Positions 8,596-16,463 of a stretch of 64,000 bases of DNA are shown in pieces. The notes below the pieces were generated by a model. That model was not told where the DNA came from. It was given only the letters and a program-made list of their open reading frames with translations, and searched no databases. The number at the start of each line of letters is the position of its first letter. Within the stretch, counting starts at the first letter, position 1. A program made the position numbers and the translations under genes. This DNA comes from Isosphaera sp. (GTDB lineage: Bacteria; Planctomycetota; Planctomycetia; Gemmatales; Gemmataceae): assembly GCA_013822345.1 (NCBI GenBank), contig PNKH01000019.1, forward strand, positions 16,420 through 80,419. Reading direction: 5' to 3'.

Positions 8596-9390
8596 ATGAA
8601 GACGATCGTCAACGGCGTACTCAGGCGGCTCGGGTACGAGCTCCGCCGCGCCGGGTCGCGGCCGGTCGTGTCCGCTGCCCCGCCCCCGCCGCCGTTGCCG
8701 GCCCCCCCGCCGTTGCCGGACGCGTTCGCCGAGCAGGCCCGGCTCCTCCGGGACCGCCCGCCGGCCGTCGTGTTCGACATCGGGGCGCACCACGGGCAGA
8801 CGGCGCGGACGTACCGGGCCCTGTTCCCCGGGGCGGCGGTCCACAGCTTCGAGCCGTTCCCGGAGTCGTTCGCCGCGCTGGCGGCGACGGCGGCCGAGGT
8901 GGGCGGGGTGCGGGCCCACCGGGTCGCCCTGTCGGACCGGGTCGGGGAGGCGGAGTTGCACGCGAACGCCTTCGCCCCGACCAACTCGCTCCTCCCGACC
9001 GCCCCGACCGCGGGGGCGGTGTGGGGCGGCGGGCTGGTCGACACGGTCGCCCGGGTGCGGGTCCCGACCGCCACCCTGGACGAGTTCTGCCGGGAACACG
9101 GGGTGGCCGCGATCGACCTGCTGAAGATCGACGTGCAGGGGGCCGAGTCGCGGGTGCTGAGGGGCGGCGAGGGGCTGCTGCGGGCCGGCCGGGTGCGGCT
9201 GGTGTACACCGAGATCATCACCCTGCCGACGTACGCCGGGCAGCCGGAGTTGGACGAGTTCCTGGCCCTGATGCGCGGGTACGGGTTCGGGCTGTTCAAC
9301 CTGTTCAACCCGTCGGCGACGGCGGGCGGCCGGCTCCGCCAGGTGGACGCGATCTTCCTGTCCGCCGCCGAGGCCGCGCGGGTCGGGTGA
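8596..9390 (+). CDS. FkbM family methyltransferase
   Basis: This 264-residue SAM-dependent methyltransferase starts at an ATG 5 bases after GAGGAG. The N-terminal 50 residues include a Pro-rich linker (PPPPPLPAPPPLP). The catalytic domain shows VVFDIGAHHGQTARTYRALF (SAM motif I), HSFEPFPESF, and IDLLKIDVQGAESRVLRGG (FkbM core). It is only distantly similar to the FkbM protein at 7256-8083 and belongs to the longer-linker subgroup, so this is not a recent duplication. It is probably involved in methylating a surface sugar or secondary product; the substrate is unknown. Confidence 0.92.
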   Translation: MKTIVNGVLRRLGYELRRAGSRPVVSAAPPPPPLPAPPPLPDAFAEQARLLRDRPPAVVFDIGAHHGQTARTYRALFPGAAVHSFEPFPESFAALAATAAEVGGVRAHRVALSDRVGEAELHANAFAPTNSLLPTAPTAGAVWGGGLVDTVARVRVPTATLDEFCREHGVAAIDLLKIDVQGAESRVLRGGEGLLRAGRVRLVYTEIITLPTYAGQPELDEFLALMRGYGFGLFNLFNPSATAGGRLRQVDAIFLSAAEAARVG

Positions 9391-9478
9391 CCGGCCGGGA
9401 GTGCCCGCCCCCGCCCCGGACGCTACGATACCCGCAGCCCCTCCGGTCGCTCACGCCCCCGGCCCGCCAGGACCCGCC

Positions 9479-10009
9479 ATGGCCCCCGCCGAGATCGTCC
9501 CGCTCCTCCAGGACGCGTTCCCGGACGCCGTCACCGGCGTGTCCGGCGGCCCCGACCTCGCCGCCGCCGTCGATCCCGCCCGCCTCGTCGCCGTCTGCAC
9601 CTTCCTCCGCGACGACCCGCGGCTCCGGTTCGAGATCCTCAACGACATCTCCGGCGTCGACTACCTGGAGGCCGACCCGAAGAAGGCCGCCAGGGCCGGG
9701 TTCGAGCCGCACCTCGAGGTCGTCTACCACCTGTCCAGCTTCAGCTCCCCCGGCCGGCGGTTCACCCTCAAGGTGGTGCTCCCGCGGTGGAAGGACGACG
9801 TGCCCGGGCAGCTCCCGGAGGTGCCGACGCTGTGCGGGGTGTGGCGGACGGCCGACTGGCAGGAGCGGGAGGTGTACGACCTGGTCGGGGTGCGGTTCAC
9901 CGGCCACCCGGACCCGACCCGCATCCTGCTGAACGACGACTGGGTCGGGCACCCGCTCCGCAAGGACTACGAGTTCCCGCTCGAGTACCACGACATCCGC
10001 TGCCGGTAG
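9479..10009 (+). CDS. nuoC: NADH-quinone oxidoreductase subunit C
   Basis: This 176-residue 30-kDa-type subunit of complex I sits in the peripheral arm and contacts NuoB and NuoD. Evidence: RFEILNDISGVDYLE, LEVVYHLSSFS, then the family signature WQEREVYDLVGVRFTGHPD followed by RILLNDDWVGHPLRKDYEFP. The ATG at 9479 gives the expected length; an upstream GTG-type extension would be Pro/Ala-rich and unlike the family. It stands alone, 7.5 kb from nuoB and with no other nuo gene nearby. Its TAG stop is the first three bases of a cloverleaf repeat (10007-10114). Confidence 0.96.
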   Translation: MAPAEIVPLLQDAFPDAVTGVSGGPDLAAAVDPARLVAVCTFLRDDPRLRFEILNDISGVDYLEADPKKAARAGFEPHLEVVYHLSSFSSPGRRFTLKVVLPRWKDDVPGQLPEVPTLCGVWRTADWQEREVYDLVGVRFTGHPDPTRILLNDDWVGHPLRKDYEFPLEYHDIRCR

Positions 10010-10114
10010 GGTGCGGTCGAGCCGGGCGCTTCGCCCGGCGACGACGCACCGCGCCACGCGGGCGCCGGGGGTGGTGCGTCGTCGGCCGCGAAGCGCGGCC
10101 TCGACGGCACCCTA
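10007..10114. repeat. Cloverleaf palindromic element, family E (long form)
   Basis: The outer arms TAGGGTGCGGTCGAG and CTCGACGGCACCCTA pair with one mismatch. Within each arm is a separate hairpin (CCGGGCG-CTT-CGCCCGG and GGCCGCG-AAG-CGCGGCC), and CGACGACGCACC pairs with GGTGCGTCGTCG in the centre, giving a possible four-way junction. The first three bases are the stop codon of nuoC. Related elements are at 13886, 17612 and 63954. Confidence 0.9.
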
Positions 10115-10125
10115 CGGGCCGCCGC

Positions 10126-11784
10126 TCACCACCGGTACTCCAGCCCGAACTGCACCCCGGTCACCAGCAGGTCCGACTGCCGGAACAGCGGCCGCGGCCG
10201 GTTCCGCCCGGACGGCGGGACCGCCGGGGCGTTCGGCACGAACGTCAGGTCGACCACCCGGTCGACCTGGTCGCCGGGCCGGATCACGTCGGTCCAGTAC
10301 AGGACGTTGTACCCGACGAACGCCTTCAGGCTCGGGGTCAGGAAGTACCCGAGGTTGACCGTCGCCTCCGGGACGACCGAGAACCGGTCGCGGGTGAAGG
10401 TGCCGAGGTTCGGGCCGGCGGCCAGGAGCCCGCCGCGGAACCCCATCGGGGCCATCCCCGGCCGGACCCGCCGCTGGAACCCGTCGATCTCCAGCTCCTG
10501 GTGCGTCACCCCGAGGGCGACGGACGTCCGCAGGTCGAGCGCCAGGCGGCCGCGCCGCCGCTCGTAGGTGAGACCGAGTTGCCCGCCGTGGAACTCGTTC
10601 CGGGTCTCGAACCGGTCCTGCACCACGACCACCGTGCCGACCGGGTCGGTGACCGTGATCAGGCCCGCCCCGGCCCCGACCACGTTGATGTTCTCGGTGA
10701 CCGTCAGCGACTCCGACAGGTTCAGGTGGCGGTACCCGACGAACCCGGTCAGCCGGGAGTCGCACCCGCTCGCCAGGCACTTCCGCAGGTTCACGTCCGC
10801 CCCCCACAGCTCGCTCTCCGCCCGGGCCGACAGCGACCCGGTCAACAGCCCGGGGATGGTCACCGCCTCCCCGGTCTCGCCGATCACCCCGCCGCCCGGG
10901 GCCGGGTTCGGGCTGAACACCGGGCGGGTGATGGTCGGGAACCGGTCCGAGGTGAGCACGGTGTCGGCGGTGCGGCGGCCGAGGAAGAAGTACCCGGCGT
11001 CGACGGCGCACGACCCGTGCTCGCCGAACCAGTACCCGCCGCGGACCCGGAACCCCTGGCGGAACGACCCGAGGAACTCCCCCGGGCCGAGGACCGGGGC
11101 CGTCCCCGGCTCGCCGAGGAACCCGAGCCCGCCGGCCGTGTTCGTCGTCCCGAGAACGGGGACGTTCAGGTCGCGCATCCACCACAGCAGGTACTCGGCC
11201 GAGACGTACCCGCGCGGCGGGCCGTCGGCCGGCCCGGCCTTGTCACGGACCGACCCGCCGAGGAGGTCCCAGAAGCTCGGGTAGTCGCGGCCCAGGCGGA
11301 CCGGCGGCGACCCGAACGGGGCGTGCTGGTGCGGCACGGCCCACCCGGCGGGGGTCATCAGCTCCGGCGGGGCGACGGGGAGGTCGGCGGGCGGGGGCGT
11401 CTCCGGCCGCGGAGCGGGGAGGACGCCCGGGGGCGGGGTCGGCTTCGGCATCGGCCGGACCGGCTCGACCGGGCTGTCGGACGACCGGGGCGGGGGGATC
11501 GGCTGCACCGGCCTGGCCGGGACGGCGACCGGCACCGGCTTCGGGACCGGGAGCGGCGGGAGGGGCGTCGCGACCTCGACCCGCGGGGCGGCCGGGAACC
11601 AGCGCGGCTCCGGGTCGGCCGCGTCGACCCGGACCTCGGCGGGCAGCAGGGCGGGCGCGGCGGTGGCGACGTGGGCCGGCGGGTCCGGGCGGCGGGCCGG
11701 CCGCCACTCGCCGTCCGAACCGACCGCCGCCCCGGCCAGCGCCGCGACCCCGACCCCGACGAGCCCGACCCGGGAGCGCTTCAT
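10126..11784 (-). CDS. BBP7-family outer-membrane beta-barrel protein
   Basis: This 552-residue exported protein begins with an Arg-rich signal peptide (MKRSRVGLVGVGVAALAGAA). A Pro-rich stretch follows at about residues 30-140. The mature barrel starts with RGYVSAEYLLWWMRDLNVP, the hallmark of planctomycete BBP7 proteins, followed by RGGYWFGEHGSCAVDAGYFF and alternating hydrophobic strands, and ends in a terminal aromatic strand (VTGVQFGLEYRW), as expected for barrel insertion. Its function in the family is unknown; it is a surface or outer-membrane protein. It is convergent with nuoC, with an E-type repeat between. The start is the ATG before the signal peptide rather than an upstream in-frame GTG. 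Confidence 0.88.
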   Translation of the reverse strand: MKRSRVGLVGVGVAALAGAAVGSDGEWRPARRPDPPAHVATAAPALLPAEVRVDAADPEPRWFPAAPRVEVATPLPPLPVPKPVPVAVPARPVQPIPPPRSSDSPVEPVRPMPKPTPPPGVLPAPRPETPPPADLPVAPPELMTPAGWAVPHQHAPFGSPPVRLGRDYPSFWDLLGGSVRDKAGPADGPPRGYVSAEYLLWWMRDLNVPVLGTTNTAGGLGFLGEPGTAPVLGPGEFLGSFRQGFRVRGGYWFGEHGSCAVDAGYFFLGRRTADTVLTSDRFPTITRPVFSPNPAPGGGVIGETGEAVTIPGLLTGSLSARAESELWGADVNLRKCLASGCDSRLTGFVGYRHLNLSESLTVTENINVVGAGAGLITVTDPVGTVVVVQDRFETRNEFHGGQLGLTYERRRGRLALDLRTSVALGVTHQELEIDGFQRRVRPGMAPMGFRGGLLAAGPNLGTFTRDRFSVVPEATVNLGYFLTPSLKAFVGYNVLYWTDVIRPGDQVDRVVDLTFVPNAPAVPPSGRNRPRPLFRQSDLLVTGVQFGLEYRW

Positions 11785-12001
11785 ACCGGCACGCCTCGCG
11801 TGTGACGACCACCGGTTGTTTCGGCCGGCCGGCGGCGCGACCCGCACGGTTTCTCGGATTGTCAGGACGCGGGCAACCGGTGCCGACCCCGCAAGTTACC
11901 CAGGTTGCGGGGCGGCGGACCGTGGTTGACACCGCCGCGGGGGTTTGGAATGACCCGCCCCGGTTGGGGGCCAGTTCGCCGCCGGGCGGAGGTGGTGCGG
12001 G

Positions 12002-12436
12002 ATGCGGAAGCGACGCGGGGCGTGGTGGGCGTGGGCGGCCGCGGTGGCCGGGGTGGCGGCCGCCGCCGGCCCGGCCGGGGCGTTCTACTGGTTCGCCATG
12101 CCGGAGCGGACGGTGATCCCGCCCGCGGACCAGGGCAAGCCGGGGAACCCGCCCGGGAGCGGCGGCAGCCCGGGCGGGCCGTCATCCCCGGGCGGGGTGA
12201 CGACCCCCCCGGGCGGCGGGAACGGTTCGCCCCCGCCGGGCAGCCAGGCTCCGCCGGGCGGGTCGGTCCCGCCGCCGATCCCGGGGGAGGTGAAGGGCGA
12301 GTCGCCGCCGGGCGTCTTCGTCCCCGAGGGCCCGGGGGCGCCGCCGGGCGTCCCGGAGCCGGGGACGCTGCTGGCGGCGGCGGCCGGGCTGGGGGCGGTG
12401 GTCGCCGGCCGGGCCTGGCGGGGTCGGGGGAAGTGA
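12002..12436 (+). CDS. Small Pro/Gly-rich PEP-CTERM protein
   Basis: This 144-residue exported protein has an N-terminal hydrophobic segment (AWAAAVAGVAAAAGPAGA), a low-complexity Pro/Gly/Ser middle of about 80 residues, and a C-terminal PEP-CTERM signal: VPEPGTLLAAAAGLG, a short hydrophobic helix, then basic RAWRGRGK. Family knowledge says such signals are processed by exosortase, with the protein delivered to the outer surface or extracellular matrix. No exosortase gene is in the window. A 33-bp palindrome follows 1 base after the stop. Confidence 0.75.
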   Translation: MRKRRGAWWAWAAAVAGVAAAAGPAGAFYWFAMPERTVIPPADQGKPGNPPGSGGSPGGPSSPGGVTTPPGGGNGSPPPGSQAPPGGSVPPPIPGEVKGESPPGVFVPEGPGAPPGVPEPGTLLAAAAGLGAVVAGRAWRGRGK

Positions 12437-12437
12437 A

Positions 12438-12513
12438 CCGGGCGAACCGCGACCGTCAGGGAGCGGGTGTCGGGAGTGCAACACCCGCTCCCTGACGGTC
12501 GCGGTTCGCCCGG
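12438..12513. repeat. Palindromic element, family B
   Basis: Perfect 33-bp inverted arms (core GAACCGCGACCGTCAGGGAG, ends CCGGGC...GGGTGT) are separated by 10 bases. The element lies in the convergent gap between the PEP-CTERM gene and the Lys-rich peptide gene. Other copies are at 27509-27585 and, inside a coding region, at 57841-57913. Confidence 0.96.
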
Positions 12514-12528
12514 CCGCCGGCCCGGACC

Positions 12529-12849
12529 TCACTCGTCCCCGCCCTTCTTGAACTTCCCCTTGAACTTCTCCGGGTCGAACCCGCCCTTCCCCTTGAACTT
12601 CTCCTTCAGCTCCTTCAGCTTCTCCGGGTCGAAGTTCTTGAACTTCTCCTTCAGCGCCTCCAGCTTCTCCGGGTCGATCTTCCCCTTGAACTTCTCCGGG
12701 TCGAACTTGCCCCCGAACTTCCCGCCGGGGCCGCCGGCCTTCTTGCCGTCGGCCGGGCGCGGGGCCGGGGCCTCGTCGGCCGCGTCGGCCGCCAGGGTGA
12801 GCGAGAGGGCCGCCACGAACAGGGCGGCCGCGAGCAGCTTGCGGAACAT
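12529..12849 (-). CDS. Secreted Lys/Glu-rich repeat peptide
   Basis: This 106-residue protein begins with a signal peptide (MFRKLLAAALFVAALSLTLAAD) and then carries imperfect repeats of the unit DPEKFKGK / DPEKLKELKEKFK, five in about 60 residues, predicted to form charged helices. No family is recognised. The repeats are visible in the DNA as recurring CTTGAACTTCTCCGGGTCGA. Small secreted proteins with DPEK repeats are the kind of hypothetical protein common in planctomycetes; function cannot be assigned. Low amino-acid complexity argues against an enzyme. Confidence 0.7.
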   Translation of the reverse strand: MFRKLLAAALFVAALSLTLAADAADEAPAPRPADGKKAGGPGGKFGGKFDPEKFKGKIDPEKLEALKEKFKNFDPEKLKELKEKFKGKGGFDPEKFKGKFKKGGDE

Positions 12850-12973
12850 GCCTTCCTCCGGGCTTCGAGGTGGACCGGGTGCCTACCCACGACTAAACCC
12901 GGCCGCCGGCGGAAGGTTACACCCGGCCGCCTGATAAACTGCTGAGAACCGTCCCGCGGCGAGGCCGACCCCG

Positions 12974-13888
12974 ATGCCCGACCTGTCCGTGACCCTCGGC
13001 CGGCTCACCCTCCGCAACCCCGTCCTGGTCGCGTCCGGGACGTTCGGGTACGCCCGGGAGATGGCGCCGTTCGTCGACTTCGCCCGGCTCGGCGGGGTCA
13101 TCCCGAAGACGGTCACCGCCGCCCCGCGGGCCGGCAACCCGCCGCCGCGGACGGTCGAGACGGCGTCCGGGATGCTGAACGCCATCGGCCTCGACAACGA
13201 CGGCCTCGAGCACTTCCTGGCGCATCACCTGCCGTACCTCCGGACGCTGCCGACGGCGGTGGTCGGGAACGTCGCCGGGAAGAGCGAGGACGAGTTCGTG
13301 GCGATGGCCGGGCGGGTGCGCGAGGCCGGGGCCGGCCTGGCGGCGCTGGAGCTGAACCTGTCGTGCCCGAACGTGTCCGGCGGGCTCGACTTCGCCACCG
13401 ACCCGGACGTGACGCGGCGGATCGTCCGCCGCTGCCGCGACGCCTGCCCGGACCTGCCGCTGGTCGCCAAGCTGACGCCGAACGTGACGGACATCACGGC
13501 GATCGCCCGGGCGGCGGCGGACGGCGGGGCGGACGCGGTGAGTGCGGTGAACACGTTCGTCGGGATGGCGGTGGACTGGCGGCGGCGGCGGCCGATCCTG
13601 GGGAACGTGACGGGCGGCTTGAGCGGGCCGGCGGTGAAGCCGCTGGCGCTGCGGGCGGTGTGGCGGATCGCGAAGCTGGGGGCGGTGCCGGTGGTCGCGG
13701 TCGGCGGGATCGCGACCCTCGACGACGTGATGGAGTTCCTGGTGGCGGGGGCGAGTGCGGTGCAGATCGGGACGGCGAACTTCTACGACCCGACGGCGAG
13801 CGTGCGGGTGGTGGACGGGCTGCCCGGCGCGCTGGCGGCGCTCGGCGCCGACCGCGTCGCGGACGTGGTGGGGACGCTCCGAACGTAG
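12974..13888 (+). CDS. pyrD: Dihydroorotate dehydrogenase (class 1 type)
   Basis: This 304-residue FMN enzyme of pyrimidine synthesis oxidises dihydroorotate to orotate. Key features are the N-terminal [23 protein letters not shown] with [10 protein letters not shown], the loop NLSCPNV containing the class-1 catalytic cysteine, [11 protein letters not shown], and the C-terminal phosphate-binding [17 protein letters not shown] and [12 protein letters not shown]. The cysteine base marks the cytosolic class 1 type. Class 1B enzymes use a PyrK partner and NAD; no pyrK is adjacent, so the subtype is tentative. The TAG stop is the first triplet of an E-type cloverleaf repeat. Confidence 0.96.
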   Translation: MPDLSVTLGRLTLRNPVLVASGTFGYAREMAPFVDFARLGGVIPKTVTAAPRAGNPPPRTVETASGMLNAIGLDNDGLEHFLAHHLPYLRTLPTAVVGNVAGKSEDEFVAMAGRVREAGAGLAALELNLSCPNVSGGLDFATDPDVTRRIVRRCRDACPDLPLVAKLTPNVTDITAIARAAADGGADAVSAVNTFVGMAVDWRRRRPILGNVTGGLSGPAVKPLALRAVWRIAKLGAVPVVAVGGIATLDDVMEFLVAGASAVQIGTANFYDPTASVRVVDGLPGALAALGADRVADVVGTLRT

Positions 13889-13973
13889 GGTGGGCCGAGC
13901 CCGGCTCTGCGGGCGAGTCCCACCAACGGTACGCGGGTGGGACTCGGTCCGAAGCGGACCTCGGCCCACCCTA
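13886..13973. repeat. Cloverleaf palindromic element, family E
   Basis: Outer arms TAGGGTGGGCCGAG / CTCGGCCCACCCTA enclose two side hairpins (GCCCG...CGGGC and GGTCCG-AAG-CGGACC) and a central GAGTCCCACC / GGTGGGACTC stem. The left TAG is the stop of pyrD. The right end, read on the minus strand, is also TAG and is the stop of the convergent gene at 13971-14402, so one 88-bp element ends both genes. Confidence 0.95.
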
Positions 13974-14402
13974 CGCTGACCCCGCCGGGCCGGCCGGCCT
14001 CGGCGGGACCTCCTCCCAGAACAGCTCGCGGCCGGCGGCGAACGCCTCGCTGGCCCGGTAGTCGAACACCTGGGCCACCTCGGTCGGCTCCAGCCCGAGC
14101 GAGTCCAGCGACACGTAGAACAGCCCCTTCAGGTACGCCACCCGGGCGTCCGCGATCCGGGCCTTCGGCTGGCTCGGCCGCATCTGCAGCCGGAACTCCT
14201 CGACGCCCTCCAGCCGGATCACCAGCCGGACGGGACGCGGGTCGGCGCCGAGCGCCCTGACCGGCTCCCGGGCGGTGACGTGGAACTCGACCGCGACCTC
14301 CTTCGGCCGCGGGTACAGCACCTTCACCCGGCGGATGCGGCCGCCGGGCAGGCGGAACCGGCGGAGGAAGGCGGCGGTGTCGTGCGGGGGGATGCGGTTC
14401 AT
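13971..14402 (-). CDS. Conserved-looking hypothetical protein
   Basis: This 143-residue soluble protein starts at MNRIPPHDTAAFLRRFRLPGG. It has alternating hydrophobic strands (VKVLYPRP, VAVEFHVTAR, VRLVIRLEGVEEFRLQMRP) and then a helical part ending with FYVSLDSLGLEPTEVAQVFDY. There is no signal peptide, TM helix or recognised motif. Strong GC3 bias supports coding. The stop is supplied by the adjacent E-type repeat, and the gene is convergent with pyrD. The fold looks like a small alpha/beta domain, possibly ligand-binding; no function is proposed. Confidence 0.65.
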   Translation of the reverse strand: MNRIPPHDTAAFLRRFRLPGGRIRRVKVLYPRPKEVAVEFHVTAREPVRALGADPRPVRLVIRLEGVEEFRLQMRPSQPKARIADARVAYLKGLFYVSLDSLGLEPTEVAQVFDYRASEAFAAGRELFWEEVPPRPAGPAGSA

Positions 14403-14472
14403 GGGTGGTGGCCCGTCGGGCCGCGGGCGGGCGGGGCGTCCGCCGGCACCCATCATACCGGGCCGGCCGGGG

Positions 14473-14787
14473 TCACACCAGCGAGTCGAACACCCGGACG
14501 GCGGCCCAGTTCGCCTTGTTCTCGGCGATGAACCGGTCGTGGGTGGCGTCCTCCTGGTAGGCGTCGTGGGCGGCCTTGTCGACGAACACCAGGTGGAGCC
14601 CGACGTCCCAGTCCCGGTCGTTGACCGGGCGGTCTAACTCGGCGCAGAGCGAGCCGGCGGCGAAGAACACGATCCCGGGCTGGACGTTCAGGTACTTCTT
14701 GCAGGCGTCGACCAACTCCTGCACCCGCGCCGGGGCGTTGTCCGTGAGCTTGAAGAAGACGTTGTGGGCGAGCCGCGGGCCGGGCAT
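14473..14787 (-). CDS. Dabb-family (stress-responsive alpha/beta barrel) protein
   Basis: This 104-residue protein is the size of a single Dabb ferredoxin-like domain. Evidence: LAHNVFFKLTDNAPARVQELVDACKKYL, the family pattern of a strand ending in Phe-Lys followed by a helix; then VQPGIVFFAAG, WDVGLHLVFVDKAAHDAYQ and the closing HDRFI...AAVRVFDSLV. Dabb proteins are dimeric. Some are stress-induced or act as small-molecule cyclases, but most in bacteria are uncharacterised. The start is the ATG just before PGPRLAHN. Confidence 0.8.
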   Translation of the reverse strand: MPGPRLAHNVFFKLTDNAPARVQELVDACKKYLNVQPGIVFFAAGSLCAELDRPVNDRDWDVGLHLVFVDKAAHDAYQEDATHDRFIAENKANWAAVRVFDSLV

Positions 14788-14898
14788 GGGTGGACCTCGG
14801 GGTGGGGCGTGTCCGGTCGTGATACGACTGCCGCCGAATTGCGGCACCGCCGCGGCGGGCTTACAATCCGGGTACCGCTCACCCCACGGGGGCCGGCC

Positions 14899-15192
14899 AT
14901 GACCGTCGACGAGTTCAACGCCAACGAGTTCATCCGGAACCAGAACGCCTACCCGACGGGGGAGCTCCTCCGCTACGCCGGAAAGCACGTCGCGTGGTCG
15001 GGGGACGGGACGACGATCCTCCTCGCCGCCGACACCGGCGAGGAGCTGATCGACCTGAGCGACTCCCGCCTCCCGCCGGACGAGTTCTTCGTCCTCAGCT
15101 ACGTCCCGGCCGACTGGGACGGGAAGCACGACCGGCCGTTCCGCCCCGCCCCGATCCCGGCCGGCAGCGGGTCGAACGGAGCCGCTCCGTGA
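14899..15192 (+). CDS. Small protein, DUF5678-like, partner of the downstream protease gene
   Basis: This 97-residue soluble protein has the core LLRYAGKHVAWSGDGTTILLAADTGEELI, which resembles the short DUF5678-type pattern (an aromatic residue, AG, then VAWS followed by a small beta sheet). The family call is tentative. A GTGA overlap couples its stop to the start of the retropepsin-like gene, so the two are co-translated. Small proteins of this type next to aspartyl-protease-like genes suggest a regulated pair, but whether it is a toxin-antitoxin or chaperone pair is unknown. Confidence 0.65.
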   Translation: MTVDEFNANEFIRNQNAYPTGELLRYAGKHVAWSGDGTTILLAADTGEELIDLSDSRLPPDEFFVLSYVPADWDGKHDRPFRPAPIPAGSGSNGAAP

Positions 15193-15677
15193 CGTTCACG
15201 CTGACCGACGACCCGCTCGTCAACACGGCCACCAACAACCCCACCCGGCGCCAGCCCCGCCCGCTCATCCCTCTGCTGGTGGCCGGGCCGAACGGACGCC
15301 TGTGGCCCGTCCGCGGGTTGGTCGATACCGGCGCGGACGAGGTGCTGTTCCCCGACTACCTATTGAAGGGCTTCGGGTTCGCCGCGGGGTCCGGGATCAG
15401 CCGCGGCACCTCCGGCGTCGGCGGGCGGAGCCAGGTCGTCTACCACCCGGTCCGGCTCGAGATCCGCGCCGCCCCTAACGACCGGGTCGCCTGGAACACG
15501 ACCGTCGGCTTCACGCAACTCGCCCACAACGTCGCCCTGTTCGGCGTCGCCGGCGGGCTGGAGTTCTTCCACACCACCCTGAACGTGATCGACAACCACC
15601 TCGGCCTGTTCCCGCACCCGACCGTTCCGCTCGCCGGGCCGTGCGTCGCGCCCCACGCCCCGTTCCCCGTCCCGTGA
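15189..15677 (+). CDS. Retropepsin-like aspartyl protease domain protein
   Basis: This 162-residue protein has a GTG start overlapping the upstream stop (GTGA). The VRGLVDTGADEVLFPDYLL segment has the DTGA catalytic signature of single-domain retropepsin-like proteases, which act as dimers. Flanking beta strands (RPLIPLLVAG, VYHPVRLEIRAAP) and the second-half hydrophobic LFGVAGGLEFFHTTLNVIDN fit the fold. There is no signal peptide, so it is cytosolic. It is coupled to a small partner gene and followed 3 bases later by the lipoate ligase gene. The substrate is unknown. Confidence 0.8.
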   Translation: MTFTLTDDPLVNTATNNPTRRQPRPLIPLLVAGPNGRLWPVRGLVDTGADEVLFPDYLLKGFGFAAGSGISRGTSGVGGRSQVVYHPVRLEIRAAPNDRVAWNTTVGFTQLAHNVALFGVAGGLEFFHTTLNVIDNHLGLFPHPTVPLAGPCVAPHAPFPVP

Positions 15678-15680
15678 CCC

Positions 15681-16394
15681 ATGCGCCTCCTCGACCTCAC
15701 CGCCCCCGCCCCGGCCGACGACCTCGCCCTCGACGAAGCCCTCCTCCTCGCGGCCGAGGGCGCCGGCGCCGGCGAGGTTCTGCGGCTGTGGGAACTCGCC
15801 GCCCCGGCGGTGGTGGTCGGGGCCGGCGGGTCGGTCGCGATCGACGTGAACCTCGCCGCGTGCGCCGCCGACGGCGTCCCGGTGCTGCGGCGGGCGAGCG
15901 GCGGCGGGACGGTCGTGCTCGGCCCCGGGTGCCTGTGCTTCAGCCTCGTCCTCGCCTACGACCGCGCCCCCGGGCTGAACGAGATTCCCGCGTCGAACCG
16001 GTACGTCCTCGGGCGGGTACTGACCGCCCTCCGGCCGCTGGCCGCGGCCGGGATCGAGGGGACCAGCGACCTCGCGGCCGGCGGGGTGAAGTTCTCCGGG
16101 AACGCCCAGCAGCGGAAGCGGCGGCACTTCCTCCACCACGGCACCCTGCTGTGCGGCTTCGACCTCGGCCTCATCCCGCGCTATCTGAACGCCCCGGAGC
16201 GGCAGCCGGACTACCGCCGCGGCCGGCCGCACGCCGAGTTCGTCGCCAACCTGCCGGCGACGGTCGCGGAAGCGAAGCGGTTGCTGGCGGAGGAGTGGCG
16301 ACCGGACGGGGAGTACGAGCCGGTGCCGTGGGACGCGGTGCGGGCGCTGGTGTCGGAGAAGTACGGCCGGGAGGAGTGGAACCGGCGGCGGTAG
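15681..16394 (+). CDS. Lipoate-protein ligase A / octanoyltransferase family protein
   Basis: This 237-residue protein of the biotin/lipoate transferase fold attaches lipoyl or octanoyl groups to carrier domains of 2-oxoacid dehydrogenases or GcvH. Conserved elements are the N-terminal DDLALDEALLL, the substrate-loop VPVLRRASGGGTVVLGPGCL, and GVKFSGNAQQRKRRHFLHHG, which contains the lysine expected to contact the carboxyl group. The C-terminal accessory domain of E. coli LplA is missing, so it could be an LplA catalytic subunit, a LipM-like octanoyltransferase or an amidotransferase. A long palindrome follows the stop. Confidence 0.88.
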   Translation: MRLLDLTAPAPADDLALDEALLLAAEGAGAGEVLRLWELAAPAVVVGAGGSVAIDVNLAACAADGVPVLRRASGGGTVVLGPGCLCFSLVLAYDRAPGLNEIPASNRYVLGRVLTALRPLAAAGIEGTSDLAAGGVKFSGNAQQRKRRHFLHHGTLLCGFDLGLIPRYLNAPERQPDYRRGRPHAEFVANLPATVAEAKRLLAEEWRPDGEYEPVPWDAVRALVSEKYGREEWNRRR

Positions 16395-16399
16395 GACCA

Positions 16400-16454
16400 C
16401 GAGCCCGCGGCGCGAGCAAGGGCTTCGCCGGCCCTTGCTCGCGCCGCGGGCTCG
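16400..16454. repeat. Palindromic element, family K
   Basis: Perfect 24-bp arms (CGAGCCCGCGGCGCGAGCAA plus GGGC and complement) flank a 7-base loop. It is the only copy in the window and lies between the convergent lipoate ligase gene and the minus-strand gene ending at 16464. Confidence 0.95.
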
Positions 16455-16463
16455 TCGGCAGGG

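Noticed and set aside
15360..16400. A long minus-strand frame across the lipoate ligase gene
   Set aside because: Its product is low-complexity (Val/Gly/Arg-rich), while the plus-strand product matches a known family with conserved motifs.
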